Assembly (NCBI RefSeq): GCF_014696675.1
Contig: NZ_JACJQN010000001.1
Span: 124,001 to 188,000 of the forward strand
Direction: 5' to 3'
Source of the DNA: Phormidium tenue FACHB-1052
GTDB taxonomy: Bacteria; Cyanobacteriota; Cyanobacteriia; Phormidesmidales; Phormidesmidaceae
Length of the DNA: 64,000 bases
A program made the translations under genes and the position numbers. Shown piece after piece: positions 46,610 to 55,300 of the stretch. The notes below the pieces were generated by a model. It saw nothing but the letters and a program-made list of their open reading frames with translations. It did not search any database and had not been told where the DNA came from. Every line of letters starts with the position of its first letter. Within the stretch, counting starts at the first letter, position 1.

Positions 46610-48025
46610 ATGAATACACTATTACTTGCTTTGCCCCTATCTCTAATAGTAATTTATTTATCCAGCTTAGATTGGCGGCGAGCTATTAAAGCCGTATTTA
46701 TTTTAGTGATAATTGAAGGGGCATTGCGTAAATGGGCGTTGCCCCAAGCTAGTCAGCTTATCTACTTTTTCAAAGACTTTATTCTGATTGGTGCCTACTT
46801 AAAGTTTTTCTTCTTTACACGTGAAGACCATCTTCGCGTCGTCCGTAATGGCGTTGTCATTACATTAATAGTGATGGCATTCATTTGGGGCGTTGTGCAA
46901 GCCTTTAATCCTAGTCTCGGTTCCCCTATTATTGGTCTGTTTGGTTTAAAAAACTACTTCTTATACATCCCCTTGTTATGGCTGATTCCTCTCCTTTTTG
47001 ATAGTGAAGAGGAACTTTTCCGCTTTCTCCGCGCCTACCTGCTCCTGCTCATCCCCGTTGGTTTACTGGCGATTGCCCAGTTCTTTAGCCCGCCAACTAG
47101 CCCTTTAAATGTTTATGCTTGGGGCGATGAAGCTCCAGGCATAGCTGTTTCTGGCCTAAACACTGTTCGGGTAACGGGTACATTCTCTTATCTATCAGGT
47201 TACGCCACTTACCTGCTGGCCTGCCTATGTCTATTGCTGCCTATTCTGGCCCGTCCTCAACCTCGGCTATGGCAGTTGCTGACCCTAACTGAGTTGGTCT
47301 TACTAGCCGTTACTTCGTTTATGACGCTGTCACGGGGTGTTATTCTTGGGTCTATCTTAATAATTTTGAGTTATTTCGGCATTCAAGCAATAACTAACTT
47401 ATCTGTTTTTTTCCAGAGTGTTCGCAAAATATTTTTGCCAGCGCTTATTGGCTTTATTGTTGTTTCTCAAAGCTTTCGGTACGCCTTCGATTCGTTTTTC
47501 ATACGTGCGACAGAGAATGAAGATGTACCCGGGCGAATAACTAGTAGCTTTATTGAGCCCATCACAAATTTGCAGTTTAAAGGGCTCGATGGCTATGGAT
47601 TAGGTGCTACCTTTCAGGGTAACTCTATATTGCGTCAGATATTCCAACTTGCGCCAGGAGAAGTGATTCCGGTTTATTACGAGAACGAAATGGGGCGTAT
47701 TATGTTAGAGGTTGGCCCGGTTGGTTTTTTCCTGTGGTATGGGTTGCGGCTTGTACTGCTCTATTCTCTATTTAGTGTTTACCTTAAGCTCAATCATCCA
47801 TTTTTGCGTCAGTTGGCCCTTAGTGCGTTTGTCTATCAGGGCGTAACGTTTATTTCTCACGTAGTTTATAACCATACTGCTAATGTTTACCACTGGTTTT
47901 TCTACGGCTTTATCCTTTTGCTTCCCTATTTAGAGCGGGTAGACCAATGGCAGCGAGCCCAACCACCTAATTTTCTATATGGTCAAGCGACGCATCTCTC
48001 TAGTACACCCTACCAGCAACCCTAA
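46610..48025 (+). CDS. O-antigen ligase/polymerase-like membrane protein (Wzy-like)
   Basis: 471 residues with about ten to twelve hydrophobic helices (TLLLALPLSLIVIYL; AVFILVIIEGAL; GVVITLIVMAFIWGVVQAF; LLIPVGLLAIAQFF; YATYLLACLCLLLPIL and more). A large loop (about 300-350, containing SFIEPITNLQFKGLDGYGLG) precedes the last helices, as in O-antigen polymerases and ligases. It would join repeat units in the periplasm. Overlaps the next gene by 47 bases. Confidence 0.82.
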   Translation: MNTLLLALPLSLIVIYLSSLDWRRAIKAVFILVIIEGALRKWALPQASQLIYFFKDFILIGAYLKFFFFTREDHLRVVRNGVVITLIVMAFIWGVVQAFNPSLGSPIIGLFGLKNYFLYIPLLWLIPLLFDSEEELFRFLRAYLLLLIPVGLLAIAQFFSPPTSPLNVYAWGDEAPGIAVSGLNTVRVTGTFSYLSGYATYLLACLCLLLPILARPQPRLWQLLTLTELVLLAVTSFMTLSRGVILGSILIILSYFGIQAITNLSVFFQSVRKIFLPALIGFIVVSQSFRYAFDSFFIRATENEDVPGRITSSFIEPITNLQFKGLDGYGLGATFQGNSILRQIFQLAPGEVIPVYYENEMGRIMLEVGPVGFFLWYGLRLVLLYSLFSVYLKLNHPFLRQLALSAFVYQGVTFISHVVYNHTANVYHWFFYGFILLLPYLERVDQWQRAQPPNFLYGQATHLSSTPYQQP

Positions 48026-49244
48026 CTCTCGCAATGCAGCGATCGCCTTAGCTGAGGCAAATCTGCTCCACGAAATTATTACAACTACCGCCTATAATCC
48101 CAAAGGCCGTCTAGCTCAAACTATTCAGCGATTACCGCGTTCCCTTGGCTCGTTCCTCAGTCAAGAACTAGAACGCCGTGCGTGGATGGCACCAAGTGGC
48201 GCTATCTTGAAGACTCATCCCTGGAGAGAAACCCTTAGAGTCTGTTTAGTCAAGTCGGGATTAAGCTCTAAATTAGGATTTGGACAACAGGGTCTCATAG
48301 ACAGAGTATATGCTTCTCTCGATCACCACGTTGCGCAGCATCATCTTGATCAACTTGATGCAATCTACGCATACGAAGATGGTGCAGCATCTACGTTTCA
48401 AGCGGCTAAGCAAAGAGGTATACGCTGCTTTTATGAGTTGCCCATCGCTTTTCACTACACTAGCCGAAAAATTCAGCAAGACGAAGCCGATCGATTTCCT
48501 GAGTTTGCGTCTTCTTTGCAGGCTATCCATGAGCCTAAGTGGAAGTTAGAACGAAAAGACCAGGAAGTTGCTTTGGCCGATCATATTTTTGTGCCCTCTA
48601 CTACAACGCATCAATCGCTGCTAGATGCAGGAATAGCCTCAGAGCGTATTTCAGTCATACCCTACGGTGCTCCGGTTGATTATTTTAAGCCAGAGCTTAA
48701 GCGTGATAAGCAATTTCGAGCCTTGTTTGTGGGGCGAGTTGGCCCCCGAAAAGGTGTTCACTATTTGTTGGATGCATGGAAAAAGCTTAGACTTAACGAT
48801 GCCGAACTGAAATTGGTTGGCGTTGATGAATTTCCGCCGGGCTGGCTACAATCTCACCAAGATTACATCAATTACCAGGCTAGTGTACCTCACGCTAGTC
48901 TCAATCAATATTATTGCAGTGCAAATATTTTTGTGTTCCCGTCTTTAGTGGAGGGCTTTGGGCTTGTACAGCTTGAAGCCATGGCCTGTGGAATTCCTGT
49001 AATAACTACTCCTAACGCTGGTGGGCTTGATTTGATTACCGATGGAGTTGACGGGTTCACCGTACCCATTCGTGACTCGAATGCACTTCAGGAGAAGTTG
49101 GAATGGTGCTATCGCCATCCTAAAGAAATGGCCAAAATGGGACGAGCTGCTCGAAAAAAAGCTGAGGCTTTCACTTGGACTGCCTATCAGAAGAAACTAA
49201 CCGATGAGATCGAAAAGCTATTTTCTAGCAGCAGAGATGAATGA
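47979..49244 (+). CDS. Glycosyltransferase family 4
   Basis: 421 residues, starting inside the polymerase gene (47-base overlap) at an ATG (MVKRRISLVHPTSNPNSRNA). The donor domain has FRALFVGRVGPRKGVHYLLD and VEGFGLVQLEAMACGIPVIT, the full E-x7-E block. The overlap implies translational coupling with the polymerase. Next gene overlaps by ATGA. Confidence 0.9.
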   Translation: MVKRRISLVHPTSNPNSRNAAIALAEANLLHEIITTTAYNPKGRLAQTIQRLPRSLGSFLSQELERRAWMAPSGAILKTHPWRETLRVCLVKSGLSSKLGFGQQGLIDRVYASLDHHVAQHHLDQLDAIYAYEDGAASTFQAAKQRGIRCFYELPIAFHYTSRKIQQDEADRFPEFASSLQAIHEPKWKLERKDQEVALADHIFVPSTTTHQSLLDAGIASERISVIPYGAPVDYFKPELKRDKQFRALFVGRVGPRKGVHYLLDAWKKLRLNDAELKLVGVDEFPPGWLQSHQDYINYQASVPHASLNQYYCSANIFVFPSLVEGFGLVQLEAMACGIPVITTPNAGGLDLITDGVDGFTVPIRDSNALQEKLEWCYRHPKEMAKMGRAARKKAEAFTWTAYQKKLTDEIEKLFSSSRDE

Positions 49245-50428
49245 ATCACATGACTAAAGATCTACATTTTAACAATTCAATTCACATTTGGGTGCCTAAT
49301 CTTTTTGAATTCAAGGGTGGAATTCAGGCTTACCTATGTGATTTTCTAACTGCAATTGAGTGCTTGCATGAGCAAGGGAATATCACTTTAAACGATGTAC
49401 TTATTTTGGATAAGCTTGACTCTAAGAAGCCAGAGAGTCTGTTCAAGACAAGCTATTTCTCGTTTAAGTTTACTGGTCAATTGATAAAAACATTTCAAAC
49501 GTCGGCTTTTACACTAAAAGCTTTAGTTGATGTTTGGCAACAGCGACCTGGTCTAATTGTGTGTGGACATCTTAATTTTGCGCCTGTTGCATACTTACTG
49601 TACCGTTTTTTAGGAGTTCCGTATTGGATTTTAGTGTATGGTGTCGATGCCTGGAATATTGAAGATTCTTTTCGATGTCGAGCTTTGCGGGCAGCCAGAA
49701 AAGTAATTTCCATTAGTGGATACACTCGCGATCGCCTCATACAAGAGCAGGACCTGCCGCCTAAAAACATTTCACTTTTGCCGGTCACGTTCAACACCAA
49801 TCGTTTTCAAATCAAGCCAAAACCTAGTTATTTGCTTACTAGACATGGGCTTAAGACTAGTCAACCCGTAATTTTGACCGTTGCCAGGTTGGCTGATGAC
49901 GAGCAGTATAAGGGCTATGATCAAGTTATCAGGGCTATTCCTTTAATACGGCAAAAACTTCCTGACATTCACTATGTTTTGGTTGGGAAGGGGAGCGATC
50001 GCCCTCGAATTGAGCAGCTAATTGAGTTTCTTGGCCTAAAAGATCATGTAACGTTAGCAGGGTTTGTTCCTGACGAAGAAATTTGCGATTACTACAATTT
50101 GTGTGACGTTTTTATAATGCCGAGTAAGGGCGAGGGCTTTGGCATTGTCTACCTCGAAGCTTTGGCCTGCGGTAAGCCAACTGTCGGAGGCAATCAGGAT
50201 GGTGCCATTGATGCTTTATGCAGTGGCGAACTAGGTATCTTAGTCAATCCTGATAACACAGAAGAAATAGCTGCTACCTTAGTAGAAATCCTTCAAGGTA
50301 AGTCAACTCATCCTATACTTTATCAGCCAGAGATATTGCGCCAGAAAATCGACGAAATTTATGGTTTTAAGCAGTTTCAGATCAATCTCTTAAGGCTGCT
50401 TAACGAGGCTGACTTCGCAGCACTGTAG
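49241..50428 (+). CDS. Glycosyltransferase family 4
   Basis: 395 residues, ATGA-coupled to the previous gene. It opens HIWVPNLFEFKGGIQAYLCD. The donor domain has PVILTVARLADDEQYKGYDQ and the block GEGFGIVYLEALACGKPTVG. HIP1 sites are present again inside this gene, marking the return toward core composition. Confidence 0.9.
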   Translation: MNHMTKDLHFNNSIHIWVPNLFEFKGGIQAYLCDFLTAIECLHEQGNITLNDVLILDKLDSKKPESLFKTSYFSFKFTGQLIKTFQTSAFTLKALVDVWQQRPGLIVCGHLNFAPVAYLLYRFLGVPYWILVYGVDAWNIEDSFRCRALRAARKVISISGYTRDRLIQEQDLPPKNISLLPVTFNTNRFQIKPKPSYLLTRHGLKTSQPVILTVARLADDEQYKGYDQVIRAIPLIRQKLPDIHYVLVGKGSDRPRIEQLIEFLGLKDHVTLAGFVPDEEICDYYNLCDVFIMPSKGEGFGIVYLEALACGKPTVGGNQDGAIDALCSGELGILVNPDNTEEIAATLVEILQGKSTHPILYQPEILRQKIDEIYGFKQFQINLLRLLNEADFAAL

Positions 50429-50429
50429 T

Positions 50430-51623
50430 ATGAGAGTTCTTCACGTGTTGCCGTCTCTAAGCTACAAGCTGGGTGGGCCAACTCAAGTCGCTTTAAATAT
50501 TATTCGTGCCCTACGAGAGATAGAAGTTGATGCCGAAATAGCTACCACTAATGACGATGAAGCCGAATTGCTAGACGTGCCTATCGGTCGGCGAGTCAAC
50601 TACGAAGGCGTACCGGTTTGGTTCTTTCCGCGTCTAGCTCGGTTTAAAGCATTTATTCCATCTATTGGGTTGACCCAGTGGATGATTAAGCATTTGCGCC
50701 AATACGATATCGTTCACAACCATTACTTGTTCTGCTACGCGCCCACGGTGGGGGCAAGGCTAGCTCAGTATTACCAAGTACCCTATGTCTCAAGTACGAT
50801 TGGTCAACTAACTCCCTGGGCACTTCAGCAAAGTCAGCTGAAAAAACAAATTTATGGCCGTTACATAGAGCGTTCTACACTCAACCGAGCCGCTGCTATT
50901 CATTGCACTACCGTTGCAGAAGCCGAGGACGCCCGACAGTTTGGAATTAGCGCGCCTGCCTTGGTTTTACCGCTAGGGGTTAATCCGACAGTCACGATCG
51001 CTGGTGCAGCAGCAAAATTGCGCGATCGCTATGATTTACCTGCTGACTGCGCGATAGTTCTATTTTTGTCGCGCCTGCATGAAAAAAAGCGACCTGATTT
51101 TCTGCTGCGCGCGTTTGCTCGGCTTGACCCCAAATCTCACGGCTATCACCTTCTGCTAGCCGGTTCTGGGGATGCAGATTACTGTCACTATCTCAAGACT
51201 TTGACCAGCACCCTAGATATTGCCGACAGCGTCACCTTCACTGGCTTTGTCTCTGGCTCAGACAAAGATCTACTACTTCAGGGATCTAATCTCTTTGCGC
51301 TGCCATCTTATTCAGAAAATTTCGGCATCGCTGTAGCAGAAGCCCTAGCCGCTGGTCTCCCCGTTGTGATTACCCCTGATGTTCAAATTGCCCCCGACAT
51401 CTTAGCTGCCCAAGCGGGGTTAGTAGTTTCTGATGATTTGGACGCGTGGGGCAATGCTTTAGGTCAACTGCTCCGCTCGCCCGATTTAAGCACCCAGCTA
51501 GGTCATAACGGCCAACAGCTAGCCGCCGAGAAGTATAGCTGGCCTACGATCGCGCGAAATCTGAGTCAGTCCTACAATGAAATCCTTACTGGTCAGTCAC
51601 TATCGTTCGCCTATAGGTCTTGA
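50430..51623 (+). CDS. Glycosyltransferase family 4
   Basis: 397 residues starting two bases after the previous stop. MRVLHVLPSLSYKLGGPTQV opens the acceptor domain. The donor domain has IVLFLSRLHEKKRPDFLLRA and SENFGIAVAEALAAGLPVVI. Last gene of the plus-strand glycan block; the next genes are convergent. Confidence 0.9.
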   Translation: MRVLHVLPSLSYKLGGPTQVALNIIRALREIEVDAEIATTNDDEAELLDVPIGRRVNYEGVPVWFFPRLARFKAFIPSIGLTQWMIKHLRQYDIVHNHYLFCYAPTVGARLAQYYQVPYVSSTIGQLTPWALQQSQLKKQIYGRYIERSTLNRAAAIHCTTVAEAEDARQFGISAPALVLPLGVNPTVTIAGAAAKLRDRYDLPADCAIVLFLSRLHEKKRPDFLLRAFARLDPKSHGYHLLLAGSGDADYCHYLKTLTSTLDIADSVTFTGFVSGSDKDLLLQGSNLFALPSYSENFGIAVAEALAAGLPVVITPDVQIAPDILAAQAGLVVSDDLDAWGNALGQLLRSPDLSTQLGHNGQQLAAEKYSWPTIARNLSQSYNEILTGQSLSFAYRS

Positions 51624-51624
51624 C

Positions 51625-51924
51625 CTAGTGGGTAACGCGATCGCAAATGAATTGTCGTAAAGCCGATTCAAAATAGGGCATAGCCAACTCTCGATCAGCG
51701 CCAGTAGTCCGTCGGCAATCATAGCGTTTGACAGGTCGGCTTTTGCCGTCGATGCTGACAACTACCCGATACTCCCAGGTATATTTGGCACTGCGCTTGA
51801 TTGTTTCAATACAGACTTCCTGCCCCTCTACGTCGCGGCAGAGAACGCTGGCCGCGGACTCAGGGATCCAAACCCACAGGACTGCCCATAGCCCGAGCAG
51901 CACGGCAACCAAAGCGCGCACCAT
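51625..51924 (-). CDS. Small exported hypothetical protein
   Basis: About 99 residues from ATG 51924 (MVRALVAVLLGLWAVLWVWI). A start at 51963 would overlap ubiD. A signal peptide or anchor covers residues 1-25 (SAASVLC). The mature part has Cys residues (LCRDVEGQEVCIE, RYDCRR, FICDR) that could form two disulfides. It lies 19 bases after ubiD on the same strand. No family was recognised. Confidence 0.7.
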   Translation of the reverse strand: MVRALVAVLLGLWAVLWVWIPESAASVLCRDVEGQEVCIETIKRSAKYTWEYRVVVSIDGKSRPVKRYDCRRTTGADRELAMPYFESALRQFICDRVTH

Positions 51925-51943
51925 ACCCTTACTTTTCCGTCCG

Positions 51944-53455
51944 TCAGCGAAGGTCATAGCCAAACAAATTTGGATCTACATCACCCAGGTTTAGGTCGCT
52001 CAAGCCATATTCGGCCCAGCGACTATCCACCAGCGCAGCTATATCGGGGTCGGGGGTGAGTTCTTCACTCCAGGGACGATCGGTTTCGGGGTAGACCTTA
52101 GTGGTAGCGTCAATGCCCATGCGGCTGCCAAGGCCAGGCTTTTCGGTGGCAAAGTCAAGGCTATCAAAGGGGTTGTCGGGCAGGATAAATACGTCTCGCA
52201 CCGGGTCAACCTTAGAAGTCACAGCCCACATTACCTGGCGTGGGTCGCGGATATTGATCGATTTATCGACGACAATCACAAATTTGGTATAGCTGAACTG
52301 GGGCAGGGCCGACCAAAAGGCGAGGGCAGCGCGCTTGGCTTGGCCAGGGTACGACTTTTCAATGGAGAGCACGGCGGCTTTGTAGCTCAACCCTTCCATC
52401 GGTAAAAAGAAGTCCTGAATTTCGGGCACCTGCTGACGCAGAATTGGGTTGTAGATGCGGTTGAGGGCGATCGCCATCATGGCATCTTCCTTTGGCGGGC
52501 GACCGCTAAAGGTGGTCATGTAGATCGGATTTTTGCGGTGGGTGAGGCAGTGGAAACGCAGCAGAGGTGCGGCTTCGTTGACGCCACCGTAGTAGCCAAT
52601 GTGGTCGCCTGCCGGGCCATCAACGGCGGTTTCACCAGGAGTGATGGTGCCCTCCAGCACAATCTCAGACTGGGCCGGAACTTCTAAATCGACCGTTTTG
52701 CACTTGGCTAGGGTGAGTCCTTTGCCAGCGTAAAGCCCGGCAAACAGCCACTCCGAGAGGTCGATGGGCAGTGGAGTGGCAGCGGCGAGAATCACCAGGG
52801 GGTGAACGCCGATCGCGATCGCCACCTCTAGATTTTTGCCCATCTCAGCGGCCTTGCGCAAGTGGCGGCTACAGCCCCGCACCGAGAGCCACTGCACTGT
52901 CGCGGTATTTTTCGACTGAAGCTGAAGGCGATAGACCCCCACGTTGGGAATGTTGGTTTCGGGGTCTTTGGTAATCATCAACCCCAGGGTAATCACCTTG
53001 TCGGCGTCGCCAGGATAAACCCGCAGCAGGGGAATTTGGTTGAGATCCACAGCGTCATCTTTGAGCACCACCTGCTGACAGGGGGGCAGCAGGTCGCGCA
53101 TGGGCTTGGCTTTGACCACGTCAAACAGCGCCTTGCCGAGGTCGATGGCCTGGGAAAACTGCTTGGGGGGCCGGGGTTGGTAAAGCAGCGCCAGTTTTTC
53201 GCCCAGGGTTTCGAGTTCGGCGGGGTGTTCCATGCCCATGGCCCAGCACACCCGCTCGACGGTGCCCAGCACGTTGATGGCCAAAGGCATGGTCGCGCCC
53301 TGCACATTCTCAAACAGCAGGGCCGGACCACCCCCTAGCAACAGGCGGTTGGCGATCTCGGCAATTTCTAACTCTGGGCTAACGGGGGCCGTGATGCGGC
53401 GCAGCTGGCCTCGCTGTTCCAGAAGGGTGAGAAACTGCTGTAGATCGTTTGCCAT
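51944..53455 (-). CDS. ubiD: UbiD family decarboxylase
   Basis: 503 residues from ATG 53455 (MANDLQQFLTLLEQRGQLRR); the open frame upstream is not protein-like. The sequence is UbiD-like throughout: GGPALLFENVQG, DAVDLNQIPLLRVYPGDADK, DGPAGDHIGYYGG and MTTFSGRPPKEDAMM, which surround the prenylated-FMN site. In cyanobacteria this enzyme is needed for plastoquinone head-group decarboxylation, with UbiX making the cofactor. Length fits the family (about 490-510). Confidence 0.94.
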   Translation of the reverse strand: MANDLQQFLTLLEQRGQLRRITAPVSPELEIAEIANRLLLGGGPALLFENVQGATMPLAINVLGTVERVCWAMGMEHPAELETLGEKLALLYQPRPPKQFSQAIDLGKALFDVVKAKPMRDLLPPCQQVVLKDDAVDLNQIPLLRVYPGDADKVITLGLMITKDPETNIPNVGVYRLQLQSKNTATVQWLSVRGCSRHLRKAAEMGKNLEVAIAIGVHPLVILAAATPLPIDLSEWLFAGLYAGKGLTLAKCKTVDLEVPAQSEIVLEGTITPGETAVDGPAGDHIGYYGGVNEAAPLLRFHCLTHRKNPIYMTTFSGRPPKEDAMMAIALNRIYNPILRQQVPEIQDFFLPMEGLSYKAAVLSIEKSYPGQAKRAALAFWSALPQFSYTKFVIVVDKSINIRDPRQVMWAVTSKVDPVRDVFILPDNPFDSLDFATEKPGLGSRMGIDATTKVYPETDRPWSEELTPDPDIAALVDSRWAEYGLSDLNLGDVDPNLFGYDLR

Positions 53456-53644
53456 AGGAAAGAGTTTGTGAACGAGTGTTAAGGCTACTTTCATTATGGT
53501 GGAGCAGGGGGCCAGTCTGGAAACCCTGGCCCAATTCTTTGACCTGGTGAAGTCGTGGAGACAGCATGCGATCGCCCCAACTTCCTGGCACAATCGGGAT
53601 ATTGCCATCGGCAATGACAGCCACTCAAAGGATTCTCTGGCTCA

Positions 53645-54349
53645 ATGCAAAGGCGCATACTGAGATTGTCTAGGTATTTGGTCTGGCCCCTGACCCTAGG
53701 TCTGGTGGGCTGCGGCAACCGCCTCGACACCGCTGCGGTCGAGAGTGCCATTCAGGCCGACATTGAGCGCCAGGGCCGACGACTCTCGCTCAAGGCCGTG
53801 CTCTGCCCAGAGGGTGTGAAGCGCCAGGCGGAGGCCTATTTTCGCTGTGTGGGCGAATTAGATGACGGCGGCACCTTTACGATCAACGTGATTCAGCAAG
53901 ACAGCCAGGGGAATGTCACCTGGGAAGTGCCCAACTCCAAAGCGCTGCTCAATTTGCCCAAGGTCGAAGACAGCATTCAACAAGGGCTTTCGCAGACCTA
54001 CGGCCAGCGCGCCCTGATTGACTGCGGCAGCGCCACCTACCGGGCAAATCAGCCGGGCGATCGCTTTGAGTGCCAGGTCGTGGGGGGCATGACTACCGAC
54101 GCCAGCACCATCACCGCCGTTGTAGTCAGCATCGACCCCGATGGCGACCTCAACTGGCAGGAGCAGGCAGCTGCCCCAGGGGGGTCGCTCCAGGCGATCG
54201 CGGCCCCAGACAATCCATCCCCACCCAATACTGCCACCGCCCCCCTGCCCCAAGCAGCAGCCCCCGCCACTATGCCTAAACCCACTGCGGCGACAGGGCC
54301 AGGGGGGCGCATCGTCAATCGCCCTTACGTTCGAGGCGACAACGATTAG
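53645..54349 (+). CDS. Putative lipoprotein with two DUF4333-like repeats
   Basis: 234 residues. An N-terminal signal ends in lipobox LVGC (about residue 24). The mature part has two DUF4333-type units: CPEGVKRQAEAYFRCVGELD with NVTWEVPN, and IDCGSATYRANQPGDRFECQ with DGDLNWQEQ. Each has two cysteines. The Pro/Ala/Thr tail is low complexity. Probably a periplasmic lipoprotein; function unknown. It precedes an ExbB/TolQ-like channel gene by 142 bases. Confidence 0.75.
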   Translation: MQRRILRLSRYLVWPLTLGLVGCGNRLDTAAVESAIQADIERQGRRLSLKAVLCPEGVKRQAEAYFRCVGELDDGGTFTINVIQQDSQGNVTWEVPNSKALLNLPKVEDSIQQGLSQTYGQRALIDCGSATYRANQPGDRFECQVVGGMTTDASTITAVVVSIDPDGDLNWQEQAAAPGGSLQAIAAPDNPSPPNTATAPLPQAAAPATMPKPTAATGPGGRIVNRPYVRGDND

Positions 54350-54491
54350 CGGCGGTGACGATTAGAATGGTCACTTAACTTTTCCTTAAGTCGTCAATGC
54401 CCATTCTTTAATTTCTAGGACAACCGCTTTCGGTAGGCTTATCGTGGTAGAAACGCTAACAAGCAAAGCAATTTAGGGTTAAAGCTGGGCT

Positions 54492-55184
54492 ATGGCAACT
54501 GTTCTCGACGTTTTGGTCAAGGGTGGCCCCGTGATGGTGCCCATTATGGGCTGCTCGGTGCTTACCATTGCCACGGCCCTAGAGCGCACCCTGTTTTGGA
54601 CAAAGCTGCTGCGCCGAGAAGACCAGGTCGTGGCTGAGGTGCTCGATGCTTCCCGGCGCGATCTGAGCCAGGCGGCTGAGATCGCAGCCCAGGCCCAAGA
54701 TTTGCCCATCGGTCGGTTTTTGCTGGCCCCCCTACGACTCAAACAGCCCTCTCCCGACACCTTTCGGCTAGCGATGGAAACCGTGGGCGATCGCGAATTG
54801 GTCAAAATGCGCAAGGGCGACAAGCTGTTAGAAACCGTCGTAGCCGTCGCGCCGCTGCTGGGTCTGTTGGGAACAGTGACCGGTCTGATTGCCACCTTCA
54901 GCAACCTCAACATTGGCGGCGGCGGCTCCGGCGACCAGGCGACCGCTGCCGCCGCTGGTATCGGCGAAGCGTTGATTACCACCGCAGCGGGCATGGTCGT
55001 CGCCATCCTGGCGCTGCTAATTTTTCGCGTTCTGGTGACCCTCCAGGCGCAGCAGGTTGACTACTTTTCCGATGCTGGCAATGAGCTAGAACTCATCTAC
55101 CGACAGTATTGGTATGAGCCCACTACTCTGGCTAACGACCCCGCCTACCGGGAAGAGTTTATCGGCAGCGGCGATCGCCTTTAA
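54492..55184 (+). CDS. MotA/TolQ/ExbB proton channel family protein
   Basis: 230 residues with three membrane helices: GGPVMVPIMGCSVLTIATAL near the start, then LLETVVAVAPLLGLLGTVTG and LITTAAGMVVAILALLIF. The last two are the pore helices of the ExbB/TolQ family. It should energise an outer-membrane process using proton flow with an ExbD/TolR partner. No such partner follows; the next gene is convergent. Confidence 0.9.
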   Translation: MATVLDVLVKGGPVMVPIMGCSVLTIATALERTLFWTKLLRREDQVVAEVLDASRRDLSQAAEIAAQAQDLPIGRFLLAPLRLKQPSPDTFRLAMETVGDRELVKMRKGDKLLETVVAVAPLLGLLGTVTGLIATFSNLNIGGGGSGDQATAAAAGIGEALITTAAGMVVAILALLIFRVLVTLQAQQVDYFSDAGNELELIYRQYWYEPTTLANDPAYREEFIGSGDRL

Positions 55185-55265
55185 TCCCATAGGCACCTCA
55201 CGACCTAGGCCAAACGGCTTGACCTACAGACCCGCCAAGCGAGCCCGTGCCGCTCACCAACACCA

Positions 55266-55300
55266 GCGCAGGGGTTGATCATAACCCCTGCGCCTACTTT
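55266..55300 (+). terminator. Terminator between convergent genes
   Basis: An 11-bp perfect stem (GCGCAGGGGTT at 55266-55276, loop GATCAT, complement at 55283-55293) is followed on the plus strand by CTACTTTT. It ends at the stop codon of the convergent glycosyltransferase and may serve both genes. Confidence 0.75.

Noticed and set aside
48273-48549. Overlapping frames on both strands within a GT4 gene
   Set aside because: Shadows of the full-length glycosyltransferase at 47979-49244.
52862-53338. 158-codon plus-strand frame
   Set aside because: Antisense shadow of ubiD, whose own frame has full family motifs.
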